NCBI GenBank assembly: GCA_035934555.1 | Contig: DASYXT010000119.1 | Coordinates: 1 to 12,903 of the forward strand | Source: DASYXT01 sp035934555 | GTDB taxonomy: Bacteria; Verrucomicrobiota; Verrucomicrobiia; Limisphaerales; UBA8199 | Direction: 5' to 3' | Length of the DNA stretch: 12,903 nucleotides | Part shown: positions 5,488 through 12,903 of the stretch, one piece after another | How positions within the stretch are numbered: position 1 is the stretch's first letter | Layout of the letters: each line of letters starts with the position of its first letter | The notes under the pieces: model-generated | What the model was told of the DNA's origin: nothing | What the model saw: only the letters and a program-made list of their open reading frames with translations | Database searches by the model: none | Position numbers and translations under genes: made by a program

Positions 5488-8400
5488 TAGAGGTTCTGAG
5501 CTCCTCTGTAGGTGAGTTGTGCGTTAGCTGTTCCAGATGTCACAGGCGAGCCTTGAGGGAAATTGACGTACGGAATATACGTTACCACCTCCTTCTCCTG
5601 ATCATTTACCAGGTGGACGTATAGGAGGAAAGGTAAATTCACACTGAAGAAGTTGCCATTCCAAACTCCCGCAAAACCTTTCCAAAGGTCCACGCGCCCG
5701 CTCCTAAGCCAAGCTTGCGCCTTTGTTTTGTAAGGTCCACTGCCCGACAGCGCTACAGAGAAGTTGAAGCTTACTAGGAAGTCCCCTCCGCAATGGTCGC
5801 GCAGGAACAGTTTTATGCCGCCTGCGTGGTCAATTGTTCCTCGGTAGTCCACAGTGTTGCAGTAATCAGGCCTCGCGATGCCGTGCCAAGGGGCGTTATT
5901 CACAGTCACACTCGTGGTTGCAGCGTTCCCACTAATGCTTGCGGTACCTGTGCCCGCCCACCAAGGCTGCGCCCAAGGTCCAAGCCCGCCGATTACATGG
6001 CTTTCCCCCACTACGGTTTCGAAACGAAAACTCAGACAGCCAAGCGAGTCGTAACAATGGAGAGGTGCATTCTCAGCGAACTCATATAAGTTAGGCCCGC
6101 CATCCTCTCCTTTTGGATCGCGCGACAACCAGTGCCCGGTATAGGGCGCGAGGTATCGGTTACCGTAGTAGAGCAGATCCGTTTCGTCATCCTGATACTT
6201 GGTGGAGAACCGGCACGCATTGGCCTTGGCCATGGGGCCAGTTCCACGGATGACCTCTCCAAAGGGGCCATAATCATACTGGGCTAATACCGTCCCATCA
6301 ATTGCATTTGCCAGGCCGGCCAAATTGCCGTTGCCATCAAACGCGGCGAAGCAGTTCGTGCTGGAAGCGCCGTAATAAACCATTTCCAGTAGCCCGCCCA
6401 CGCCTCCGGCACCCTGAACCGAGCCGCTCAAATCCAGACCCCACAAATAGGTTCGAGCCGGAGAATTGGCCGCGTTCAACTCGGCCAGCAGATTCCAGCC
6501 GTCATACACAAACTTCAGGTCATTGGTGGCCGTACCGGACCAGTTTGTATTACCCCAGACCTCCTTGCGCACCCGACGAGACCTGGAGTCATACTCGAAT
6601 TTCAGAGATTGCTGGGGTCCGTTGGTGGTATTCACTGCAAGGCTGATGAGCCGATTTTCCCCGTCCCACGTGTAATTCCAATGCCCGTCGCTGGTCAGGT
6701 TCCCGTCCAAATCATAAGTGAACAGCTCCGGCGTCTTGGGCACGAACTTGCCGCCGGTGATGGTGGTCTGTCCCGCTGCCGCCACCGTGACCGTCTCCCA
6801 AACCGACGTGCTGCTGTTAACCACGCTCAATTCCTGCCGGAAATATTCCCCGTGCCGGTAAGCCGTCGTGCCGTTCACCGTCACCGGGTTGGTCGCGTAG
6901 GCCAGGCCCATCACGTCCACATATCCCGGCACCGTCCGGTTGGTGTACTGGTTCAGCGTGTTGGCGTAGTAACTCGCCGAGCGCTCGTTGGCCCCGGTTT
7001 GGTCGCCGCCCGCGAGCGTCTGCGTCCTGTTGCCAATGTCATCAAACGCGTAGCCAAACTGCTGGCCGGCCACCGGCGTCTGGTCCGACCAGTATTTCTT
7101 CCCCGAAGTCACCTGCCCGAGCGAATCATACTGATACCGCCAGTAGGAGCCGTCCCCCTCGATGCGCCGCGTGCGCTGGTTGGCGGAATTATACTCGTAA
7201 TTGAAGGTCACCGGGGATGCGGCCGAGGGCGCTGAGGAAATCTGCGTCAGCCGATTGAGGAAATCGTACTGCTTGCTCGTCGTCATCCGCACCGTTGTAT
7301 TCTGCTTGAAAGTAATCTGCTGCACCAGCGGCGAATTGGCAAGGTAACTGTATGTGCCCGAGTAAGGCGTGGCGGTCGTGTTGTCCGTGGCGGTTTGCAG
7401 GCGGGAAGCGCTGTCGTAATCATAGGCGTCTTGGACAAATGGCGACCCGGCGTTGAGCGCAGCCAGCGTGGTGCGGCGCATGTCGGAATCGTAGCCATTG
7501 GTGACGGACAGGCCGGCGAGCGTGCCGCCGGAATACGATTCCGAGAGCACCTGCCCGGCGAGGTTATACGCGAACGTTGTGGTGGTGCCGTTCATCACGA
7601 TGCTCGATTGGCGGCCCAGCCGGTCGTAAGCGTAAGTGACCCCCGGGGTGGAATCGGAGTAACTGATGGTCGAAAGCATGCCACAAGTATCGTAACCGTA
7701 GGTGGTTGTGACGCTCCGAGCCCAAGTGCGAGTCTGGAGCCGTCCCGCCGCGGTGTAGCCGTACGACGGCCCGTGGCCGTCCGCGTAGGTCTTGCTGTTG
7801 AGCCAACCCCGATACTGGTCGTAATTCCAGGTGGTGATCCGGGCGCCGGTGCCACCGCTGAAACTCGACCAGTTGGTCATGGTGCTCAGCCGGCCGGCAT
7901 AATCATACCCGTAGCCCACCGGGTAAGTACGAGCGCCGTAATTGCGCTTCACCTCGCCCGTGAGCCAGTATTCGGTCGTGGTGCTCGTGCCGTCCGGGTT
8001 CACAACATTGGTGGCCTGAAGCACGTTGTTGTAATAGGTGAGGGTGGTTTGAGGCGCAGATCCCAAGCTTCCCGGAACGGGCGTGGTCACCGACGCGACC
8101 AGATCAGCATTATTGAAGGTGGATGTGGTGGTCCCATTGCGCGCATCCGTTACGGTGTTCCGCCGCCCATGAGCATCATAACCGTAGCTCGTCGAGGCGA
8201 TTTGATTATTAGCCGAATCCTTGCGCGTCACGGACACCAGTTGGCCATTCAGATACACGGTCACCGAGTATGAGGTGTCCGGCGCGATATTGGTAGCGTA
8301 CCGGTATCCGCTGCCGGCGAACACAGTCTGGCTGAAGTTTGTGACCGGCGTGCTGGCGTCACGGTAAACGGTTTGCCAGGAGCGCAGCCCGTCCACCGAA

Positions 8401-11400
8401 GTTTCAGCAACGGAGATCAGGTTGGAAGTATTCGAGCCAAGTGTGGCCCAAACCCAGGTGCGACTGCGGCGGACATTAGCCCCATTATCAGTGGTCACGT
8501 CGGAAACTGTTGCCGTAATTCGGTCGTTGCCTGCCCAGGAGATGGTGTTGTCCTGATTAGTGTCGAGGGCGGTATAGGCGAGCTCGCCCCTGGCGTTGTA
8601 TTGGTAGAGGGTGCGAACGCCGTCGGGATCGATTTCCTCTGAGAGCTGGCCCTGGGGGTTGTACGAGGCAAGGTTGGTCGCGTTGGGATACAGAGTCTTC
8701 CAGGTGCGGCCCAGCAAATCGCTTGAGGTCTTGGCACACTCATTGGTACCACCCGTGTTGGTGAGCTTGATTTCAGTGGAATAAGGTCCGTCGCCGTCTG
8801 CACCGTAGAGGTATTGAACCGGGTGAACGGCACTGCCGGTCACGGATTTGAGCGAGCCGTCAAGAAAGTACGCTTCGATGCGGGTGCCGCCATCTGGATT
8901 TGTGGTGGTTCGGATGAGGCCGTGCGTGGTTGGGTCGTACGAATCCGCGTAAGTGGTGATGCCGCCGAGCGCATTTGTCTGGCCCGCCAAACGGTTCGCG
9001 AGATCGTATTGCGATTGGCTCTTGGTGATCTGCGAATTGTCTGTGCCTGTGCGCACGGTCGCCACCGTCCGCCCCGGCGCGTCCAGGACAGACGAGGTGG
9101 TAATACCCAGGCGTGTGCTGGTGATCTGCCGCTTCATTGCATCGTAACCAAAGAAATTGGTCGTGTTATCACGGTCCACCGTGTAATCCGGGCCGCAGCA
9201 GGCGTAATGGGTGATCTCGGTTGTGCCATCCAAATGGGTGACTTCCTGTGGCCGGTTTAACGTGTCGTAGCTGCCGTAAATGTCCTGCGACATCGTGATG
9301 CCGGAAGCGATATCGGAGACGGTGTGGGAGATCATTTGGCTAACCGGTCCGAGGATGGTCACGTCGGTCGTCCCGTCGATAATCGCCGAACCGCCGGTGT
9401 TCGGCTGCCCTGTAGAAATAGTATTGGTTTGGCTGCCATCGGAGGCCAGTGCATACGTGTAAATGGCCATCGTGCCGTCGGGGTTTTTCACGCTGGCGAC
9501 CCGATTATCGGACGTGTAGCTGGTAATGGTTTCGAGGTTGCCTGGGTCATCCCAGGCCGCGGTTGGCGATTGGCAGCGGAATTCCTCCACGGCTGTTGAG
9601 AGAACAACATGATACGTCTTTGAAATAATTTGCGATTGGAAATAGCTGGTCACGGTGCGCGGGATAGTCGGTCGAAGCGTGCCGTCGTCGTGGGTCGAAT
9701 CCACCGGCTCGTACTCGTAAACGGTGTAACGACACTGGTTGGTGTCGGGCGGGCCGGAAAACGGGGCCGGCTCGTCGCCGACGCCCGAGTAGATTGCCGA
9801 GATACGGCCCGAGGAGTCATTTGTGTATTGGTAATATTGCCAGCTCCCATCCGGATGCACCACAAGCTGAACGGGATGGAAGTTGATATTGGTCGAGGTC
9901 AAATCGGTGTAGTACGTGTAAGTCGTGGTGAGTGGGTTGGTATCGGGGCTGAGGGTTTCCTGGATCAACGCCTCAAATCCAACGACGCCGAGTTGCTCTC
10001 CAGTGTTATTGCCAAAGAACTGGTAGAGGCGCGTCACCTTGGCCTGCAGGGCACCGCCGGGAACCCCCACGGTTGAGACCACCTGCCGGAAATATCCGCC
10101 ATCAGAGTTCGTAGTTGCCGTTGTAGTGCCGGTATCCTCTCGAAGACCCCCAGGGTAATCCAAAGTCCACGCGTTTATGGTCGCATTGAAGGAGTAGCTG
10201 TAAACGTTGGTTGAGGCCGCCCGGGTTTCTGTAATATTCAGCCGGTTGTAAACTATTGATGACCGGTCAGGGTTGGCAATGTTCCATGTGACAAAAGGGG
10301 TTGGGCTGCCAACTGGGTAGTACAAGCCAGCAGAGTTCGTCGAGGAACTGAAGTCGGATGGGAGGTAGAACCGCGCTTCGTATGTGTAAGCATCAAGAGG
10401 CACAACATCGACAAGGGTCTCAGGGGCCCTGAGCTGGCGAATCGAGCCATTAGTTGAGATGACAACCGCATCGTTGTTACTCGCCGTGTAAACGAGGCTT
10501 TCCGGGGTAGCCAGCATCCAAGACGGTTGAGCGGCAGAAATTGCCAGCGACCCGGCGCAGAAGCCACCAGTCGCGTGCCCAAGACCGAAGGTGGCCGAAA
10601 CTGCGGGTGGGCTAAACACCCCCGGACCCGCACCTCCGCCGCCGCAAGACGCGCAACCGCCTGAGGTGCCGCCAATGCCGACCTGACCCGCTCCTGCTGG
10701 GCTCGCACAGTTTGGAATGGTTGTTATGTGGACATCGTCCACCCAACTTATAACTAAGCCGCCATAGGTGTCCTCGTGCCAGAATGGAGGGAGTTGCTCA
10801 AATGTGGCGCTGTAAGCAGGGTTATTAGGGTCGCCCGTTCCCATCACGTATGTTTGCATAGACCGGGCGCCTACCGTACCATCTGTGAGATCCCAGGTGA
10901 TCACCACCCAGGTGATCAGGTACGTCGTGCCTCCCACCGAGTTAGGAATGCCAAAGTGGTATTGCATCTTGCCAAGCTGGCCGGAGGTGTACGTGGATCC
11001 CCCTCCCCCGTAGGCGTCCTGGATCATCCAGGAATATGCCACCGCCGGCTCGTCTGGTGGCGGGACGTACCATCCTCCGTACTCACCGTACAGTGTCATG
11101 TTGGTAAGAATCACGTTGTACAAATCCTCATCTGTGAACTCATTTTGGAGGTCGATGGTATCGCTGCAGCTTGTGGTCCACGGGCCGTCCGATCCGGAAA
11201 GGGTGTTCACGGTTTCAGTATAACCGTTCGTGACAGTTGTGCCGCCACCGCAACCTCCGATACTGAACGTTGTTGGGGCAACGATGCTTTCGTCGGCGTT
11301 GGTTTCCCATCCTAACGGGCCGCCGCATGAGTCCGCCGTTACATCCTCCACGCTGTAGTTGTTGGTGGTACCTCCGAAACCCCATTCGCTAGGGCCGTAG

Positions 11401-11957
11401 TTGGTAGGCGTGAGGTAGGTAATCCCATAGCCACCCAGGTAAGCCGTAGAAATTGAGCACGAACACCCCGACGTTCTTAGGCGGAAGTCCTGCCCATTGC
11501 CGTAATAGAGCTGGTGACCCGAAGCCAACCAGTTGGTTGAGGTGCACGTTAGCTTGTCCTCCTGCTGCTCAAAAACCACGACGGTTTCCTGCGCGTTTGT
11601 CTGCCACCAGTAACCCTCCTCCGCAGTGAAGCAATCGGGCCCCGAGTAGGTGTTACTTCCCGACGCGTACTCGTACGCCGTCTGTGAAAATGATTCGTTC
11701 CACAGGGTGTAGTCGCGGATGCGTGGAGGGGCGCTCTGCAGCCACTCAGGCTCCCCGCACTTGGTACCGCTGTATGACTCTACTCGGTACTCGATCCAGC
11801 ATGTTGACGAGTCGGTGCCGCCGGGCGGACAATCCTGCGCCAATGCTGTCGGAGCCAAACCGAGCACTCCGAGTACAATAAGTTGTCCGTATCTGAACCT
11901 CAATTCACCAAATAGCTGAGTCGTGGACACCAATCGGAGGGAGGTTGCGGAGTTCAT
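5487..11957 (-). CDS. RHS2: complete secreted RHS/YD-repeat giant protein with variable C-terminal tip
   Basis: The protein has 2156 residues. A signal peptide spans residues 1-40 (hydrophobic QLIVLGVLGLAPTALA, probable cleavage ALA-QD). Residues 41-430 are a Tyr/Thr/Gly-rich, cysteine-containing extracellular region I do not recognise. A Gly/Cys hinge, CASCGGGG, lies at 435-442, followed by a beta-rich section (PSWMLATPESLVY). YD repeats fill roughly 700-1890 (CCG at 920-922, YDAMKR, YDAHGRR, YDFLNRLTQ, YDSLGQV, YDLDGNL). The RHS-associated core is at about 1893-1973 (GPFGEVIRGTGPMAKAN, KYQDDETDLLYYGNR, SRDP, NLYEF, ending YDSLG). RHS cores are known to form a sealed shell around the C-terminal domain. 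The tip, 1974-2156, is beta-rich and matches no toxin I know. The start is supported by the signal peptide; no clear Shine-Dalgarno precedes it. No PAAR or VgrG part is seen, so Sec export is more likely than type VI delivery. Confidence 0.92.
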   Translation of the reverse strand: MNSATSLRLVSTTQLFGELRFRYGQLIVLGVLGLAPTALAQDCPPGGTDSSTCWIEYRVESYSGTKCGEPEWLQSAPPRIRDYTLWNESFSQTAYEYASGSNTYSGPDCFTAEEGYWWQTNAQETVVVFEQQEDKLTCTSTNWLASGHQLYYGNGQDFRLRTSGCSCSISTAYLGGYGITYLTPTNYGPSEWGFGGTTNNYSVEDVTADSCGGPLGWETNADESIVAPTTFSIGGCGGGTTVTNGYTETVNTLSGSDGPWTTSCSDTIDLQNEFTDEDLYNVILTNMTLYGEYGGWYVPPPDEPAVAYSWMIQDAYGGGGSTYTSGQLGKMQYHFGIPNSVGGTTYLITWVVITWDLTDGTVGARSMQTYVMGTGDPNNPAYSATFEQLPPFWHEDTYGGLVISWVDDVHITTIPNCASPAGAGQVGIGGTSGGCASCGGGGAGPGVFSPPAVSATFGLGHATGGFCAGSLAISAAQPSWMLATPESLVYTASNNDAVVISTNGSIRQLRAPETLVDVVPLDAYTYEARFYLPSDFSSSTNSAGLYYPVGSPTPFVTWNIANPDRSSIVYNRLNITETRAASTNVYSYSFNATINAWTLDYPGGLREDTGTTTATTNSDGGYFRQVVSTVGVPGGALQAKVTRLYQFFGNNTGEQLGVVGFEALIQETLSPDTNPLTTTYTYYTDLTSTNINFHPVQLVVHPDGSWQYYQYTNDSSGRISAIYSGVGDEPAPFSGPPDTNQCRYTVYEYEPVDSTHDDGTLRPTIPRTVTSYFQSQIISKTYHVVLSTAVEEFRCQSPTAAWDDPGNLETITSYTSDNRVASVKNPDGTMAIYTYALASDGSQTNTISTGQPNTGGSAIIDGTTDVTILGPVSQMISHTVSDIASGITMSQDIYGSYDTLNRPQEVTHLDGTTEITHYACCGPDYTVDRDNTTNFFGYDAMKRQITSTRLGITTSSVLDAPGRTVATVRTGTDNSQITKSQSQYDLANRLAGQTNALGGITTYADSYDPTTHGLIRTTTNPDGGTRIEAYFLDGSLKSVTGSAVHPVQYLYGADGDGPYSTEIKLTNTGGTNECAKTSSDLLGRTWKTLYPNATNLASYNPQGQLSEEIDPDGVRTLYQYNARGELAYTALDTNQDNTISWAGNDRITATVSDVTTDNGANVRRSRTWVWATLGSNTSNLISVAETSVDGLRSWQTVYRDASTPVTNFSQTVFAGSGYRYATNIAPDTSYSVTVYLNGQLVSVTRKDSANNQIASTSYGYDAHGRRNTVTDARNGTTTSTFNNADLVASVTTPVPGSLGSAPQTTLTYYNNVLQATNVVNPDGTSTTTEYWLTGEVKRNYGARTYPVGYGYDYAGRLSTMTNWSSFSGGTGARITTWNYDQYRGWLNSKTYADGHGPSYGYTAAGRLQTRTWARSVTTTYGYDTCGMLSTISYSDSTPGVTYAYDRLGRQSSIVMNGTTTTFAYNLAGQVLSESYSGGTLAGLSVTNGYDSDMRRTTLAALNAGSPFVQDAYDYDSASRLQTATDNTTATPYSGTYSYLANSPLVQQITFKQNTTVRMTTSKQYDFLNRLTQISSAPSAASPVTFNYEYNSANQRTRRIEGDGSYWRYQYDSLGQVTSGKKYWSDQTPVAGQQFGYAFDDIGNRTQTLAGGDQTGANERSASYYANTLNQYTNRTVPGYVDVMGLAYATNPVTVNGTTAYRHGEYFRQELSVVNSSTSVWETVTVAAAGQTTITGGKFVPKTPELFTYDLDGNLTSDGHWNYTWDGENRLISLAVNTTNGPQQSLKFEYDSRSRRVRKEVWGNTNWSGTATNDLKFVYDGWNLLAELNAANSPARTYLWGLDLSGSVQGAGGVGGLLEMVYYGASSTNCFAAFDGNGNLAGLANAIDGTVLAQYDYGPFGEVIRGTGPMAKANACRFSTKYQDDETDLLYYGNRYLAPYTGHWLSRDPKGEDGGPNLYEFAENAPLHCYDSLGCLSFRFETVVGESHVIGGLGPWAQPWWAGTGTASISGNAATTSVTVNNAPWHGIARPDYCNTVDYRGTIDHAGGIKLFLRDHCGGDFLVSFNFSVALSGSGPYKTKAQAWLRSGRVDLWKGFAGVWNGNFFSVNLPFLLYVHLVNDQEKEVVTYIPYVNFPQGSPVTSGTANAQLTYRGAQNL
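6175..8645. repeat. paralogous RHS core, copy in RHS2
   Basis: This is the counterpart of about 1715-4271. The two copies encode the same order of YD repeats and the same idiosyncratic phrases (LQTATDNTTATPYS, YSYLANSPLV, TLAGGDQ, GAGGIGGLLEMVYYG versus GAGGVGGLLEMVYYG). Such paired long repeats can support homologous recombination that would delete or swap everything between them, including the ankyrin gene and the IS4 relic. Confidence 0.8.
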
Positions 11958-11990
11958 CGTGGGAGGAATGGGGGAAAAGGTTATGATCGC

Positions 11991-12767
11991 CTATTTGAGA
12001 GGGGTGAATACTTGCAGTCCGCCTGCGCTGGTGAGCCCGTTGGGCGAGGTGTAATTCAGCCAGCTAATCTCGCCCGAATCGACCACCCCGTTCCCGTTGA
12101 CGTCACGCAGGTAATCCGGGGTGCCATCCCCGGATGTGTTAATCGGATTTCCCGAGCTATCCGTGGCAACGAGGTGATATGAAAGGTCCACCAGGCTGTT
12201 GGTTTCCTTGATTTCCAGGCCGGCAATCAAATTCGTCATGACCGTATAGTGGTAAAGCCTCACCTGGTCGGCAGTCGTTGAAGTGTCGGCATTGATCAGG
12301 CCGCTGGTGCTCAACAGGTAAAAGGTGCTGAGCGGCCCGGTTTGGTAGGAGGGCGAAGCGCTGAGGATTTTGTCGCTCGCTTGGGTAGGTTGAAGCCGAT
12401 TGTAATTGGTCACATACACGTTGAATCCGCCACTGTACGTGTTGCCATGGCCGCCGATCAGGTTTGTGATCGTGGTTTGGTCAAAGAGGTTGTCCTGTAC
12501 AAGGGAATTTGTCGGCGCGAAGCTGAAGTTTCCCCCGTAAACGAGGCAATTCCGCACGTAGGACCAGACGCCATCCCGGGGCTCAATATCCGCATACACC
12601 CGGTCCAGCAGGCAATTGGTAAAATTAAGAGTCGGCCGCGCCGACAGCAGTTTGCCGCCGTGGAACTCGCAGTCCTGGAAGTTGAAGGGCCCGGTGTTCG
12701 TGGCTGCATAAAATTGCGGCGCATCCAGGGACAGGATCGACCATTTTGTGAACCGGCAGTTGATCAT
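11991..12767 (-). pseudogene. C-terminal part of a secreted beta-helix protein with a calcium-loop tail, 5' end cut by a mobile element
   Basis: About 258 residues remain, beginning at MINCRFTKWS. The repeating short turns with N-C, N-N and V-N patterns (NFTNCLLDRV, VRNCLVYGGNF, LVQDNLFDQ) look like right-handed parallel beta-helix coils as in pectate-lyase-like secreted proteins. Near the end, DGTPDYLRDVNGNGVVDSGE has the D-x-N-x-N-G-x-x-D spacing of a calcium-binding dockerin/EF-hand-like loop. The frame continues upstream to 12899, but those 44 codons lie in the 137-base repeat and are not native. The TAG stop (11991-11993) is 33 bases before the RHS2 start on the same strand, so the two were probably co-transcribed. 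The missing part would carry the signal peptide. If the repeat is an inserted element, this gene's original promoter has been separated from RHS2. Confidence 0.7.
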
Positions 12768-12903
12768 AGACCGGGGGTCAGACCGCAGAAAGGTCCGTTC
12801 GTATTCATCCAGATATCGAGGAGGATTTGCGGATTGCCGGTCTGGGTGTTGTTCATGAATTTGTGCAGATTGCTCCTGGCACCGTTGCTTGATGCGCATC
12901 GGC
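12767..12903. repeat. 137-base perfect direct repeat, copy 2 (mobile-element end, runs off right edge)
   Basis: Identical at every base to 4276-4412. It includes the GGGGTCAGACCG inverted-repeat sequence near its left end and continues to the last base of the window, so a larger element, perhaps an intact IS4-family copy, may lie just to the right. It replaces the 5' end of the beta-helix gene. Confidence 0.9.

Noticed and set aside
7395..8273. 292-codon plus-strand open frame opposite RHS2
   Set aside because: Antisense shadow of the YD-repeat region with no domain character; it exists because the coding strand avoids certain codons.
1605..8660. Repeats that could be taken for a CRISPR or tandem-repeat array
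   Set aside because: The regularities are degenerate protein-level YD repeats and one paralogous gene pair; no short, evenly spaced identical DNA repeats with unique spacers are present.
12767..12899. First 44 codons of the 302-codon frame at the right edge as part of the beta-helix protein
   Set aside because: These codons lie wholly in the 137-base repeat that also occurs at 4276-4412 next to RHS1 in another frame, so they are element sequence, not native protein.

Overview
Organism and character. The window reads like accessory DNA of a soil or freshwater bacterium, probably Verrucomicrobia (Pedosphaera/Limisphaerales-like). That is an inference from the style of the proteins: very large Asn/Thr-rich, signal-peptide-bearing RHS/YD-repeat proteins, a beta-helix protein ending in a calcium-loop tail, and an IS4-type transposase relic of a kind I associate with that phylum. 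Base composition looks moderately GC-rich. No rRNA, tRNA, CRISPR array or housekeeping operon is visible.

Layout, left to right. Bases 1-83 hold the first codons of an IS630-like transposase running off the left edge on the minus strand. Bases 141-488 (+) hold a C-terminal scrap of a probable membrane glycosyltransferase. Then comes a minus-strand series: a small RHS fragment (535-780), an 80-residue triple-helix membrane protein (792-1034), and a large RHS protein that has lost its N-terminal half (RHS1, 1045-4500). RHS1's 5' end is fused to a mobile-element end (4276-4517). Next is the catalytically dead 3' end of an IS4-family transposase (4524-4925, +). A second minus-strand series follows: an ankyrin-repeat exported protein (5035-5487), overlapped by the stop of a complete 2156-residue secreted RHS protein (RHS2, 5487-11957). 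RHS2 is preceded by the C-terminal part of a beta-helix protein (11991-12767), whose 5' end is cut by the same mobile-element end that cuts RHS1 (12767-12903).

How the parts relate. RHS1 and RHS2 are close paralogues over about 870-900 residues of core. They then switch abruptly to unrelated C-terminal domains of 180-183 residues, and each is followed at once by a small, unrelated gene (a membrane protein 10 bases away; an ankyrin protein overlapping by 1 base). This is the classic geometry of polymorphic toxin-immunity loci, with interchangeable tips on a conserved YD-repeat shell. No known toxin motif is recognisable in either tip, so the toxin reading is an inference. A 137-base perfect direct repeat, motifs related to GGTCTGACCCC and transposase relics show that insertion elements have cut the locus repeatedly. 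RHS1 and its small partner may be a displaced or decaying module derived from an RHS2-like gene.
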